From Chloroflexota bacterium (GTDB taxonomy: Bacteria > Chloroflexota > Limnocylindria > Limnocylindrales > CSP1-4), in contig JADGQG010000018.1 of assembly GCA_017882025.1 (NCBI GenBank), positions 1 to 16,854 of the forward strand: 16,854 nt of DNA. Direction: 5' to 3'. Shown here piece by piece: positions 1 through 6,977 of this stretch (position 1 is the stretch's first letter; every line of letters begins with the position of its first letter). The notes below the pieces were generated by a model that saw only the letters and a list, made by a program, of their open reading frames with translations, had not been told where the DNA came from and did no database searches. Both the position numbers and the translations under genes were made by a program.

Positions 1-249
1 GCTCCTCTCCACAAGGGGCGTACGCCTTCGGCTCCAACACCAGGACGCGTCGGTGGGCCGTGGAGCCAGAGAACCGCGCGTCAAAGCGGCCCGGCCTTGA
101 GGCACATCCTCGGGCGGGCGTAAGACCGTCCGCGAGTGCCGGATGGACCGATCCATCGGGCGCCCGCCCTTGGTCGCGAACAGAGTGGGGGAGCACCGGG
201 CAGGCCGCCGACACCGTCGGGGGCGACGGGAGGTCACCCGCCGCCGGGG
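1..249. other. Non-coding or unassigned left edge
   Basis: I see no convincing gene here. The only open frames are arginine/proline/serine-rich readings typical of chance open frames in GC-rich DNA, and none shows a recognisable family pattern. The stretch lies downstream of the leftward DinB-like gene, so it probably holds that gene's 3' untranslated region and whatever ends its transcript. I could not identify a clear hairpin with a T-tract. Confidence 0.5.
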
Positions 250-774
250 TCAGCCCGGAAGGGGCCCCAGGACCTCCTCGTCGTACGCCCAGCCATCGAT
301 GTCGGGCGGGTCGTAGCCGAGGATCGTCAGCGAGTGCCGGACTTGCGTGCGGTGTTCGCACCCGTGGTCGAGCGCCTGGGTGAAGAAGGTGATCGCGCGG
401 ACCACCGCCGGCTGACCCCGGTGGGTTGCCGTCACCACGGCGTCGGGCGTCGCGGCCCCCGCGAGCTCGATGAGCGCTGCTGCGGACGACGCCGCTCGAC
501 GGCGAAGGACGCGCACGGACGGCGCCAGCGCTTCCGGTGGGACTGGCCGGTCGATGCCGCCGGCCGCATCCGGTCCGGGCGCGGTCTCGCCACGCAGGCC
601 GCGGACGTAGCGCTCCTCGGCCTCCACGAGATGGCGGAGCGTTGCGCCCAAGCCCCCGAACGTGCCCTGCACGACGAACTCCAGGTGGTCGGCCGGAAGC
701 CCCTCGCACGCGGCGAAGAGCTGGTCCGAGGCCCACGCATGGTGGCGGAAGAGCGCGACGAATCCTGCGTCCAT
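250..774 (-). CDS. DinB-family (DinB/YfiT fold) protein
   Basis: A 174-residue protein with the pattern of the DinB/YfiT four-helix-bundle family, small metal-binding proteins often acting as thiol-dependent transferases or of unknown function. The N-terminal helix carries LFRHHAWASDQL, a middle helix carries LRHLVEAEERYV, and a later helix carries DHGCEHRTQVRHSL. These supply the three histidine positions that usually bind the metal. The C-terminal part (DIDGWAYDEE) is also typical, and the length is normal for the family. I prefer the ATG at 774 because a TATAGT box ends 7 bases before it, which fits a leaderless transcript; an in-frame ATG at 792 would add six residues. It diverges from the CAP-protein gene. 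Family assignment is fairly safe; the substrate is unknown. Confidence 0.75.
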   Translation of the reverse strand: MDAGFVALFRHHAWASDQLFAACEGLPADHLEFVVQGTFGGLGATLRHLVEAEERYVRGLRGETAPGPDAAGGIDRPVPPEALAPSVRVLRRRAASSAAALIELAGAATPDAVVTATHRGQPAVVRAITFFTQALDHGCEHRTQVRHSLTILGYDPPDIDGWAYDEEVLGPLPG

Positions 775-781
775 GCGGGGA

Positions 782-787
782 ACTATA
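782..787 (-). promoter_or_regulatory. -10 box (TATAGT), probably leaderless promoter of the DinB-like gene
   Basis: Read on the minus strand, TATAGT is followed by 7 bases and then the ATG at 774. That spacing would place the transcription start at or next to the start codon. No Shine-Dalgarno sequence is visible. A -35 element is weak at best. If this promoter is real, the alternative ATG at 792 lies upstream of the transcript. Confidence 0.45.
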
Positions 788-873
788 CGCATCGCCGGGG
801 TCCCGTAACCGCCTCTTCCCGTCCGGAACCGGCGCTTCGCGCCCGACCCACCCGAACCTCCCACGACGACATC

Positions 874-888
874 GGTCCATACAGGACC
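874..888. repeat. Short inverted repeat in the DinB/CAP divergent spacer
   Basis: GGTCC-ATACA-GGACC is a perfect 5-bp inverted repeat with a 5-bp spacer in the 187-bp region between the two divergent genes. It could be an operator seen by both promoters. Its short arms mean chance cannot be excluded. Confidence 0.25.
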
Positions 889-944
889 ACCGCCGCTCGG
901 GCGACAGGACCATCGCGCGGGATGACCGGAGGTCGGCCGCCGCC

Positions 945-950
945 TACGGT
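945..950 (+). promoter_or_regulatory. -10 box (TACGGT) before the CAP-protein gene
   Basis: TACGGT lies 11 bases before the ATG at 962. It matches the TAnnnT form seen before other genes in this window. With so short a leader there is no room for a ribosome binding site, so near-leaderless translation is likely. Confidence 0.35.
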
Positions 951-961
951 TGTCCCACGCC

Positions 962-1885
962 ATGCGAACCACCGTCCTCTCCAGGCCCGCCGCCCCTCTC
1001 CGTCTCGCGCTCATGCTTGCCGTCGCCCTCGTCGCGACAAGCGCGGGCCTCCTGGCGCTGCCCGGCCGTGCTCTCGGCTGGGACGTCAATACGTTCTCGC
1101 CGACATCGGAGCAGCAGCTCTTCACGCTCACCAACCAGGCTCGCACGAGCGCCGGCCTCCGCACGCTGCGCTGGGATTCGGTGCTCGCGGGGATCGCGCG
1201 CTGGCGTTCGCAGGACATGGCGACGCGCGACTACTTCAGCCACAACATCCCGCCCAGCGGCGAGATGGTCTTCGCCGTGATGGACCAGAAGGGGTACTGC
1301 TACAAGGTCGCCGGCGAGAACATCGGCTGGAACAACTACCCCGACGACAAGGCCACCGCGGCGATCCAGACGATGTTCATGAACTCGTCCGGGCACCGGG
1401 CCAACATCATGGGGTCGGCCTGGGACGTCGCCGGGATCGGCGCGTACAAGCTCGCCGACGGGCGCAAGTTCTGGACCGTGATCTTCGCGGACAAATGCGG
1501 CACCACGTCGCCCGCGCCGACTCCGAAACCAACCCCGAAACCCACGCCGAAGCCTACCCCGAAGCCGACTCCGAAGCCGGCGCCTGCGTCCACCCCGAAG
1601 CCCACCCCGAAGCCGACGCCGCGAGTGACCCCGGCCCCGGCCGCGACGCCTGCCCCGACCCCGACACCCGAGGCGACCCCGATCCCGACCCCGACGCCGA
1701 CGCCCGAGGCGACCCCGATCCCGACCCCGACGCCGACGCCGACGCCCGAGGCGACCCCGACGCCCGACCCCAGCGCCTCGGCGCTGCCCGACGGCGTGTC
1801 GCTCCGGGTCGACGACGCTGCTCCGGCGCCCGGCCTGGTGGGGGGGCTGCTGGGCAGCCTGCTCGCGCTGATCTTCGGCTCCTGA
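962..1885 (+). CDS. Secreted CAP-domain (SCP-like) protein with Pro/Thr-rich tail
   Basis: A 307-residue exported protein. Residues 1-39 form a signal peptide (basic start, then a long hydrophobic stretch ending at ALG). Residues about 50-179 are a CAP/SCP domain with the family's pocket residues: His94 (FSHN), Glu119 (GENIGW) and His145 (GHRANIM). Two cysteines, 113 and 179, could pair. From about 183 to 270 the chain is PTPKP, PAPTPTPEATPIP and similar repeats, probably a wall- or envelope-spanning linker. The last ~25 residues end in a hydrophobic stretch (LVGGLLGSLLALIFGS) that could anchor the protein. Bacterial CAP proteins of this kind are common extracellular proteins of uncertain function. 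I chose the ATG at 962 over the TTG at 950 because it starts the signal peptide directly. It appears to be a single-gene unit. Confidence 0.85.
   Translation: MRTTVLSRPAAPLRLALMLAVALVATSAGLLALPGRALGWDVNTFSPTSEQQLFTLTNQARTSAGLRTLRWDSVLAGIARWRSQDMATRDYFSHNIPPSGEMVFAVMDQKGYCYKVAGENIGWNNYPDDKATAAIQTMFMNSSGHRANIMGSAWDVAGIGAYKLADGRKFWTVIFADKCGTTSPAPTPKPTPKPTPKPTPKPTPKPAPASTPKPTPKPTPRVTPAPAATPAPTPTPEATPIPTPTPTPEATPIPTPTPTPTPEATPTPDPSASALPDGVSLRVDDAAPAPGLVGGLLGSLLALIFGS
1511..1770 (+). repeat. Proline/threonine-rich coding repeat
   Basis: Two blocks of degenerate tandem repeats. The first repeats a 12-bp unit encoding PKPT. The second repeats 24- to 36-bp units encoding EATPIPTPTPTP, three times with growing length. 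They form the linker of the CAP-domain protein and are a likely site of replication slippage and length variation between strains. The repeat also opens long unrelated frames on both strands. Confidence 0.8.
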
Positions 1886-1924
1886 GGCGGGTCCAACAGG
1901 GCCCGGGACCGGCGACGGCTCCGC

Positions 1925-1930
1925 TACACT
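1925..1930 (+). promoter_or_regulatory. -10 box (TACACT) for the leader ORF and ABC exporter genes
   Basis: TACACT is followed by exactly 7 bases and then an ATG at 1938, the same geometry as TATAGT before the DinB-like gene. This places the likely transcription start at the leader ATG rather than at the ATPase start. No good -35 hexamer is visible 17 bp upstream. Confidence 0.4.
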
Positions 1931-1937
1931 GCGGGCC

Positions 1938-1976
1938 ATGCTGACCGAGTCCCGTCGCGCCGCGGCGTTCCGCTGA
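1938..1976 (+). CDS. 12-codon leader ORF overlapping the ABC ATPase start
   Basis: ATG at 1938 opens a 12-residue frame, MLTESRRAAAFR, ending in TGA at 1974-1976. The final A of the stop is the first base of the ATPase ATG (TGATG junction). The leader sits 7 bases after a TACACT box, so it could be the leaderless 5' end of the ABC operon, with ribosomes re-initiating on the ATPase. No Shine-Dalgarno sequence precedes the ATPase start, which supports coupling. The peptide resembles nothing I know, and the short frame could be coincidental. It may simply deliver ribosomes to the ATPase or act as an attenuator-type sensor; two adjacent Arg codons are the only notable content. Confidence 0.4.
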   Translation: MLTESRRAAAFR

Positions 1977-2728
1977 TGCCCCCGATCCTCGAGGCGCGCG
2001 ACGTCACGAAGCGCTATCGCCTGGGCGCCGGTGACGTCGAAGCCGTGCGCGGCGTCTCGCTGGCCGTGGAGCCCGGCGAGTTCGTGGCGTTCATGGGGCC
2101 GTCGGGCTCCGGCAAGAGCACGCTTCTCCACCTGCTCGGTGGGCTGGACCGGCCGACGTCCGGCGACGTCGTGCTCGACGGGGCGCTCGTCAGCCGCCTG
2201 TCCGACGACGCAGCGACCAAGCTCCGCCGCGAGAAGACCGGCTTCGTCTTCCAGTTCTTCAACCTCGTCCCGCTCCTGAGCGTCTGGGAGAACGTGGCGC
2301 TCCCCTTCACGATTGCCGGCGAGGACGCCCGCCGAACCGAGCACGCAGCCGCCATCCGTGCCGCGCTCGCCTCCGTCGACCTGGCCGGCAAGGAGCGCAA
2401 CCGGCCCGACCAGCTCTCCGCCGGTGAGCAGCAGCGCGTGGCGCTCGCCCGCGCGCTCGTTCGACGGCCCGCGCTCCTCCTCGCGGACGAGCCGACCGGG
2501 AACCTGGACTTCGCGACCGGGACGGAGATCCTGGATCGTCTCTGGCGCTCGTGCCACGAGGGCGGCCAGACCGTGGTCCTCGTCACGCACGATGCGAAGG
2601 CGGCGGCGTACGCCGACCGGGTCTATGTCTTGCACGATGGATCGCTCCGCGACGAGATCCGGCTGGGCCGCCGCGAGGACCACGGGGCCGGCCCTCTGAT
2701 CGCGCGGCTCGCCGACCTGGGCCTCTGA
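1976..2728 (+). CDS. ABC transporter ATPase, MacB/LolD type
   Basis: A 250-residue ATPase of the LolD/MacB/FtsE-like group, which powers mechanotransmission-type ABC systems rather than ordinary importers. Visible motifs are Walker A GPSGSGKST (about residues 41-49), the Q-loop in VFQFFNLVPLLSVWENV (the NLVPLL/SVWENV reading is typical of this group), signature LSAGEQQR, a variant of LSGGQQQR, Walker B LLLADEPTGNLD, and the switch histidine in VTHD. Length is usual. The permease gene starts 3 bases after its stop, so the two form one operon and almost certainly one complex at the cytoplasmic membrane. The start is supported by the family's normal N-terminus (LEARDVTKRY) and by overlap with the upstream leader ORF. 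Substrate unknown: lipoproteins, lipids or antimicrobial compounds are possible. Confidence 0.92.
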   Translation: MPPILEARDVTKRYRLGAGDVEAVRGVSLAVEPGEFVAFMGPSGSGKSTLLHLLGGLDRPTSGDVVLDGALVSRLSDDAATKLRREKTGFVFQFFNLVPLLSVWENVALPFTIAGEDARRTEHAAAIRAALASVDLAGKERNRPDQLSAGEQQRVALARALVRRPALLLADEPTGNLDFATGTEILDRLWRSCHEGGQTVVLVTHDAKAAAYADRVYVLHDGSLRDEIRLGRREDHGAGPLIARLADLGL

Positions 2729-2731
2729 CGC

Positions 2732-5260
2732 GTGCGCGCCCTCAACGCGCTGGCCCGCCGGACCCTGGTCGCGAGGCCGCTCCGAACCATCCTCACGATC
2801 GTCGGGATCGCCCTGGGCGTCGGCGTGCTGGTCGCGGCCCTCGTCCTCAACGCCGGCCTGGACGCGGCCGCCGAGCAGAGCGTCCGCGACCAGCTGGGGC
2901 GCACCGACCTGCGCGTCGCGGCATTCCAGGAGCGCGGGCTCTCCCGGGCGTCGCTGGCTGCGCTGGCAACGACGCCGGGCGTCGCCGTCGTCGCGCCGGA
3001 GCTGGAGCGGCGGACCTATCCGGTCCCGGATCCACTCGGCGGGTCCGGCCTGCCCGTGCCCGTGACCGTGATCGGGGTGGATCCGGCGGCGGATGCTGCG
3101 CTCCACGACCGGCCGCTCGCGAGCGGTTCGCCGCTGCCCGCGGAGGGTGGCGACGTGGCCCTGGTTTCGGACGCGCTCGCGCGCGCGGACGGGCTCGCCG
3201 TCGGCGCCACGATCACGCTCAACGGATCCGTGGAATCCGGCCCGCGGGCCTTTCGCGTGTCCGGGATCCTCGCTGCCGTGCCCGGTGACCCGGACCCGGT
3301 CGGACGCAGCATCGTCGTGCCTCTCCAGGCCGCCCAGGCATTCTTCGGCACGGAGGCCGTCACCCGTGCGGACCTCGGTCTCACGCCGGGCAGCCGTGTC
3401 GTCGCCGTGTCGGCAGCGCTCGAGAGCCGCCTCTCGGCGGAGCCGTACACCCTGGCGACACCGGGTGAGCTGATTGCCGACCTGCGCGCCTCCACCGCGG
3501 ACTTCCGGGCGATGATCGCGCTCGTGGCGGCCGTCTCGCTCTTCGGCGGAGCCTTCCTCATCTTCAACACGCTCACCATGACGGTTGCCGAGCGCGCCCG
3601 CGACGTCGGGCTGCTGCGTGCGGCGGGCATGACTCGCCGCCAGGTGACGCTTCTCGTGCTGATCTCCGCGGGCCATCTCGGGGTCGCGGGAGTCGCGCTC
3701 GGGTTGGCGGCCGGGGTGGGGCTCGCCGCTGCGGTCACGGCGTACGTTTCGCCGGGCGGGGGCGTCCTGGCGCTCCGCGAGCTCGTGATCCCGCCGGCCG
3801 GGTTGCTCCTCGGCGCGCTGCTCGGCTTCGGCGTGACGCTCGCCGCCGCGCTCGAGCCCGCCCTGCGTGCGGCCCGGATCTCGCCGGTCGCGGCGCTCAC
3901 CGCGCGGCTGGAACAGACCGCGGTCCTGCGGGCCCGCCTCCGCTGGCTGACGCTCGTGTTCGCCGTGGTCGGGGTCGCGGGGATCGCGCTCTGGCCCGGC
4001 GCGGCGGACGGGAGCGCCGGGCTGCTCCGGCCGCTCGCGGTCTACGGGTTGTTGCTCGGCGTGGCGCTGGCCGGCCCCTTCCTGGTCGGTCCGCTGGGTG
4101 TGCTGGTCGGGGCGATCGCTCGCCCGTTTCTGCCCGCCGAGGAGCGCCTGACCCGCAACGCCCTCGTCCGCGACCCAAGTCGCACCGCGCTGACGGTGGG
4201 CGCCCTGGCGATCGCGCTTGCGGTCCTCGTGGCGCTCGGCGGCGTCGCTGCGACGACCCGGCAGGCGGCCACTGCGTGGCTGACCGAGGTGGTCCCGGGC
4301 GACGCGCTCCTCACCTCGGTCCGCCCGGTGGCACTCGACGAGCCGCAGCTGGCCGACCTTGCCGCCGTGCCGGGCGTGGCGAGGCTCAGCCCGATTGGGC
4401 GCTTCGCGGTCGCGGTGGGTGGGCAGCGTCTTGACGCCGCCGCCGTCGTGGGCGCGGATCTCCTGTCCGACGGCCGGCTCGTGCTCACGGCGGGGGACCG
4501 TGCGGCAGCCCTTCCCGCACTCGACGCCGGCGGCGCCGTCATCCTCCCGGCGGCCGTCGCGGATCGACTGGGCCTCCCGCTCGGCGGGTCGCTCCAGGTC
4601 CTCGCCGGCCCCGAGATCGTGGCGCTCCGCGTCGTGGGGATCGCGGCCCGGACCATTCCGGGGAGCTCGGGCGAGGCCGTCCTCGTCGGCTGGCCGGACG
4701 CGACGCAGCGCCTGGGCGCGCTAGGCGCCGACGTTTTCGCGGTCCGCTACGCGCCCGGCCAGGCGGTGGCCGCGGCGGCCGCGCTCGAGCCGCTCGCGCG
4801 CGCGAACGCGCTGGAACCCGCATCGCTCCAGGCGGTCGCGGGGACCATCGGGGCGTCCGTTGACCGCCTCTTTGCGCTGCTGACCGCGCTTGCCGTCGTC
4901 GCCCTGATCGTGGCCGGGCTCGGGATCGTCAACACCCTCACGATGAACGTGCTGGAACGGGTTCGCGAGCTGGGCATCCTGCGGGCCGCCGGCCTCACCA
5001 GGCGCCAGGCGCGGCGGCTCGTGATGCTGGAGGCGGCCGTCCTCGGGGCGGTCGGCGCGATCATCGGGGTGAGTGCGGGGATCGTCGCCGGGGCCATCCT
5101 CGCCGCGCTGGGTGCGGGTCCCGGCGTCACGTACGATCCCGGCCTGGGGAGCATCGCCCTGGCCCTGGTCGGCGGCGTGGCGCTCGCGGTCGTGGCTTCA
5201 GTCTGGCCGGCGAGCCTTGCCTCCCGGATCGAAATCGTTCGCGCCGTCCAGTACGAGTAG
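2732..5260 (+). CDS. ABC transporter permease with two FtsX domains (MacB/LolCE type)
   Basis: An 842-residue membrane protein starting with GTG 3 bases after the ATPase stop. Order: membrane segment at about 17-40, a large extracellular domain (about 45-250), a first FtsX domain (about 255-395, with FNTLTMTVAERARDVGLLRAAGMTRRQ), two central membrane segments (about 405-465), another segment (about 485-505), a second extracellular domain and a second FtsX domain (about 710-842, with VNTLTMNVLERVRELGILRAAGLTRRQ). This duplicated layout of about ten membrane segments is typical of large fused permeases in Actinobacteria and Chloroflexota and lets one chain do the work of a permease dimer. No outer-membrane partner or periplasmic adaptor is encoded nearby, fitting export or extraction from the outer leaflet of a single membrane. 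Function beyond the family is inference. Confidence 0.9.
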   Translation: MRALNALARRTLVARPLRTILTIVGIALGVGVLVAALVLNAGLDAAAEQSVRDQLGRTDLRVAAFQERGLSRASLAALATTPGVAVVAPELERRTYPVPDPLGGSGLPVPVTVIGVDPAADAALHDRPLASGSPLPAEGGDVALVSDALARADGLAVGATITLNGSVESGPRAFRVSGILAAVPGDPDPVGRSIVVPLQAAQAFFGTEAVTRADLGLTPGSRVVAVSAALESRLSAEPYTLATPGELIADLRASTADFRAMIALVAAVSLFGGAFLIFNTLTMTVAERARDVGLLRAAGMTRRQVTLLVLISAGHLGVAGVALGLAAGVGLAAAVTAYVSPGGGVLALRELVIPPAGLLLGALLGFGVTLAAALEPALRAARISPVAALTARLEQTAVLRARLRWLTLVFAVVGVAGIALWPGAADGSAGLLRPLAVYGLLLGVALAGPFLVGPLGVLVGAIARPFLPAEERLTRNALVRDPSRTALTVGALAIALAVLVALGGVAATTRQAATAWLTEVVPGDALLTSVRPVALDEPQLADLAAVPGVARLSPIGRFAVAVGGQRLDAAAVVGADLLSDGRLVLTAGDRAAALPALDAGGAVILPAAVADRLGLPLGGSLQVLAGPEIVALRVVGIAARTIPGSSGEAVLVGWPDATQRLGALGADVFAVRYAPGQAVAAAAALEPLARANALEPASLQAVAGTIGASVDRLFALLTALAVVALIVAGLGIVNTLTMNVLERVRELGILRAAGLTRRQARRLVMLEAAVLGAVGAIIGVSAGIVAGAILAALGAGPGVTYDPGLGSIALALVGGVALAVVASVWPASLASRIEIVRAVQYE

Positions 5261-5263
5261 ACT
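5258..5263 (+). promoter_or_regulatory. Candidate -10 box (TAGACT) for bioY
   Basis: TAGACT overlaps the permease stop codon (the TAG is the stop) and lies 40 bases before the bioY start. It fits the TAnnnT form. It would give bioY a short leader holding the strong ribosome site at 5294-5298. It could instead be chance, with bioY read through from the ABC genes. Confidence 0.3.
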
Positions 5264-5303
5264 CGGGGCACGGCGGTCGTCCCGGCCGTCACCGGAGGTC
5301 CAG

Positions 5304-6017
5304 ATGACGCTCGCGACGCCGCGCCTCAACCGACTCCCGGCGGGCGAGCGTGGGATCACGATCGGGGACTTCCTGGTCCCGATCGCGATCGGCGAGCGGA
5401 TCAGCGAGCGGGCGCGCCACCTGGCGCTGATCGCGATCGGTGCCTTCCTGATCGCGCTGACCGCGAACCTCCAGGTGGTGCTGAACGGCCAGACCTTCAC
5501 GCTGCCGGGCGACATCCGGGTCACGCTGCCGGTTTCGCCGGTCCCGATCACTGCCCAGACGTTCGGGGTCCTCCTTGTCGGCGGCGCGCTCGGCTTCCGG
5601 CGCGGCCTCATGTCGGTGGGGCTTTACCTCGCGCTTGGGCTGGCCCTCCCGGTCTACGCCGCGGGTGCGTCCGGGATCGACACGTTCGTGGGTCGTGAAG
5701 CCGGCCGCTGGGTCCTGGGCGCGACCGGTGGCTACCTGCTGGGATTCCTGCTGGCCGGCGCGATCGTGGGCCGCCTCGCAGAGCTGGGCTGGGATCGCCA
5801 CGTCGGGGGGGCCGTCGTGGCGATGCTCCTTGGCAACGTCGTGATCTACCTCGTCGGGGTGCCCTGGCTGATGGCCGCCACCGGCTTCGACATCGCCACC
5901 GGGCTCGCGAAGGGCGTCTACCCATTCCTCGTCGGCGACCTCCTCAAGCTGGCCCTGGCCGGGATCATGTTCCCGGCGGCGTGGTGGCTGGTGGGTCGCG
6001 GAGACGGCACCCGCTGA
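5304..6017 (+). CDS. bioY: BioY, biotin ECF transporter S component
   Basis: A 237-residue integral membrane protein that binds biotin and delivers it through an energy-coupling-factor (ECF) module. After a 30-residue cytoplasmic lead (longer than most BioY proteins), it shows the family's order of hydrophobic segments and hallmark stretches: LPVSPVPITAQTFGVLLVGGALGFRRG (about 75-100), a GLALPVYAAGASG loop, and GATGGYLLGFLLAGAIVG. The C-terminal VYPFLVGDLLKLALA helix is also typical. The ATG is fixed by a GGAGG ribosome site 5 bases before it, one of the few clear ones on this strand. No ECF ATPases or EcfT are in the window, so it must share a module encoded elsewhere or work alone as some BioY proteins do. 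No biotin-synthesis genes flank it. Confidence 0.93.
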   Translation: MTLATPRLNRLPAGERGITIGDFLVPIAIGERISERARHLALIAIGAFLIALTANLQVVLNGQTFTLPGDIRVTLPVSPVPITAQTFGVLLVGGALGFRRGLMSVGLYLALGLALPVYAAGASGIDTFVGREAGRWVLGATGGYLLGFLLAGAIVGRLAELGWDRHVGGAVVAMLLGNVVIYLVGVPWLMAATGFDIATGLAKGVYPFLVGDLLKLALAGIMFPAAWWLVGRGDGTR

Positions 6018-6934
6018 CGGGCACGGACGCGGCGGGGTTCTACGGCCCCGGATCCGCCGCCTGGGCGCGCAACCGTGACGCGTTCCTCCTTCTCGGCGCG
6101 GGTCCGCGCGCGCTCCTGCTCCAGCTCGCGCATCCGCTCGTGGCCGAGGGAGTGGCGCAGCATTCCGACTTCCGGACCGACCCGTGGAGCCGCCTGGCCG
6201 GCACGCTCCGGAGCTACCTGCGGATCATCTATGCGAGCCGAACCGGGGCGACCGCCGAGATCGCCCGCCTCAACCGGCTCCACCGCTCGATCACGGGCGT
6301 CGTCGACGACCCGGAAGCGCGCGCGGCGACCGGCGTCGAGACGTACGCGGCGCGCGACCCGGGCCTCTCCCTCTGGGTCCACGCGACGCTCGTGGAATCC
6401 ACGCTCGCGGTCAACGACGCGTGGCGCGGCCCGATGTCCCCCGGCGAGGCCGCGCGTTTCTATGCCGAGACCTTGCCGATCGGGCGCGCCTTCGGGATCC
6501 CGGCGCAGATCCTGCCGGTCGACCTCGCGGCGTTCCGTGCCTGGTGGGCCGAGATGCTGGGCCCGGGCGGCGTGATCTGCGTCACGCCCACCGCACGGGA
6601 GCTCGCGGCCACAATCCTCGCGCCGCCGCTGGCGCCGCTCGCCGGCCAGGGTGGCGGCGCGGTCCTGCCGGCGCGGCTGCGACCGGTTCTCGCCGCGATC
6701 CCGCCACGTGCCGCCGGCTGGCTCCTCTGGCCGTCGATCGCTCTCCTGCCCCCGTCGATTCGTGCTGCGTACGACATCCCGTGGTCGCCGGGCCGGCGCG
6801 CCGTGGCTGCGTGGCTCGTGGCAGGCTGGCGTGCCTGGGCGGCGCTCCTCCCGGCGACCTGGGGGACGATGCCCCAGGCGCTGTCCGCGGATCGGCGGAT
6901 CGCCGCCCTGGCGGAGAACGCCCGCTCCCGTTGA
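5981..6934 (+). CDS. MpaB/DUF2236-type oxygenase family protein
   Basis: A 317-residue protein of the DUF2236 family (ER-bound oxygenase MpaB / latex-clearing protein fold), a haem-binding alpha-helical group with few characterised members. Typical features are FYGPGSAAWARNRDAFLLLGAGPRALLLQLAHP, then VAEGVAQHSDFRTDPWSRLAGTL, WVHATLVES and the MSPGEAARFYAET region. The histidines in LAHP, QHS and WVHA are the positions I would expect to matter for haem binding or catalysis. The last 70 residues contain hydrophobic, tryptophan-rich stretches (WLLWPSIALLPPSI, AWLVAGWRAWAALLP), suggesting membrane contact. GTG at 5981 (or 5984) is the only usable start, giving a ~37-base overlap with bioY and implying co-transcription. 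A link to biotin is not obvious. Substrate unknown. Confidence 0.8.
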   Translation: MVAGGSRRRHPLTGTDAAGFYGPGSAAWARNRDAFLLLGAGPRALLLQLAHPLVAEGVAQHSDFRTDPWSRLAGTLRSYLRIIYASRTGATAEIARLNRLHRSITGVVDDPEARAATGVETYAARDPGLSLWVHATLVESTLAVNDAWRGPMSPGEAARFYAETLPIGRAFGIPAQILPVDLAAFRAWWAEMLGPGGVICVTPTARELAATILAPPLAPLAGQGGGAVLPARLRPVLAAIPPRAAGWLLWPSIALLPPSIRAAYDIPWSPGRRAVAAWLVAGWRAWAALLPATWGTMPQALSADRRIAALAENARSR

Positions 6935-6963
6935 GCGGTCCGGCGCGTCCGCGCCGCGGCCCC

Positions 6964-6969
6964 TACCAT
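6964..6969 (+). promoter_or_regulatory. -10 box (TACCAT), probably leaderless promoter of the FGGY kinase
   Basis: TACCAT is followed by 8 bases and then the GTG at 6978. It lies in the 43-base gap after the oxygenase gene. No ribosome site is seen, so the spacing fits a leaderless transcript, as for the DinB-like gene. Confidence 0.4.
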
Positions 6970-6977
6970 TGGCCGCC

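Noticed and set aside
136..1944. A 602-residue + strand frame through the DinB antisense region and the CAP repeats
   Set aside because: Composition is biased (Asp/Pro repeats from the frame-shifted CAP tail) and it conflicts with both recognised genes.
944..3676. A 910-residue open frame on the minus strand across the CAP and ABC genes
   Set aside because: It is Arg/Gly-rich with no family signal and lies opposite three well-supported genes. Long antisense frames are expected in GC-rich, repeat-containing DNA.
6651..6977. N-terminal extension of the FGGY kinase
   Set aside because: It overlaps the end of the oxygenase gene in another frame and shows no homology. The kinase fold starts right after the GTG at 6978.
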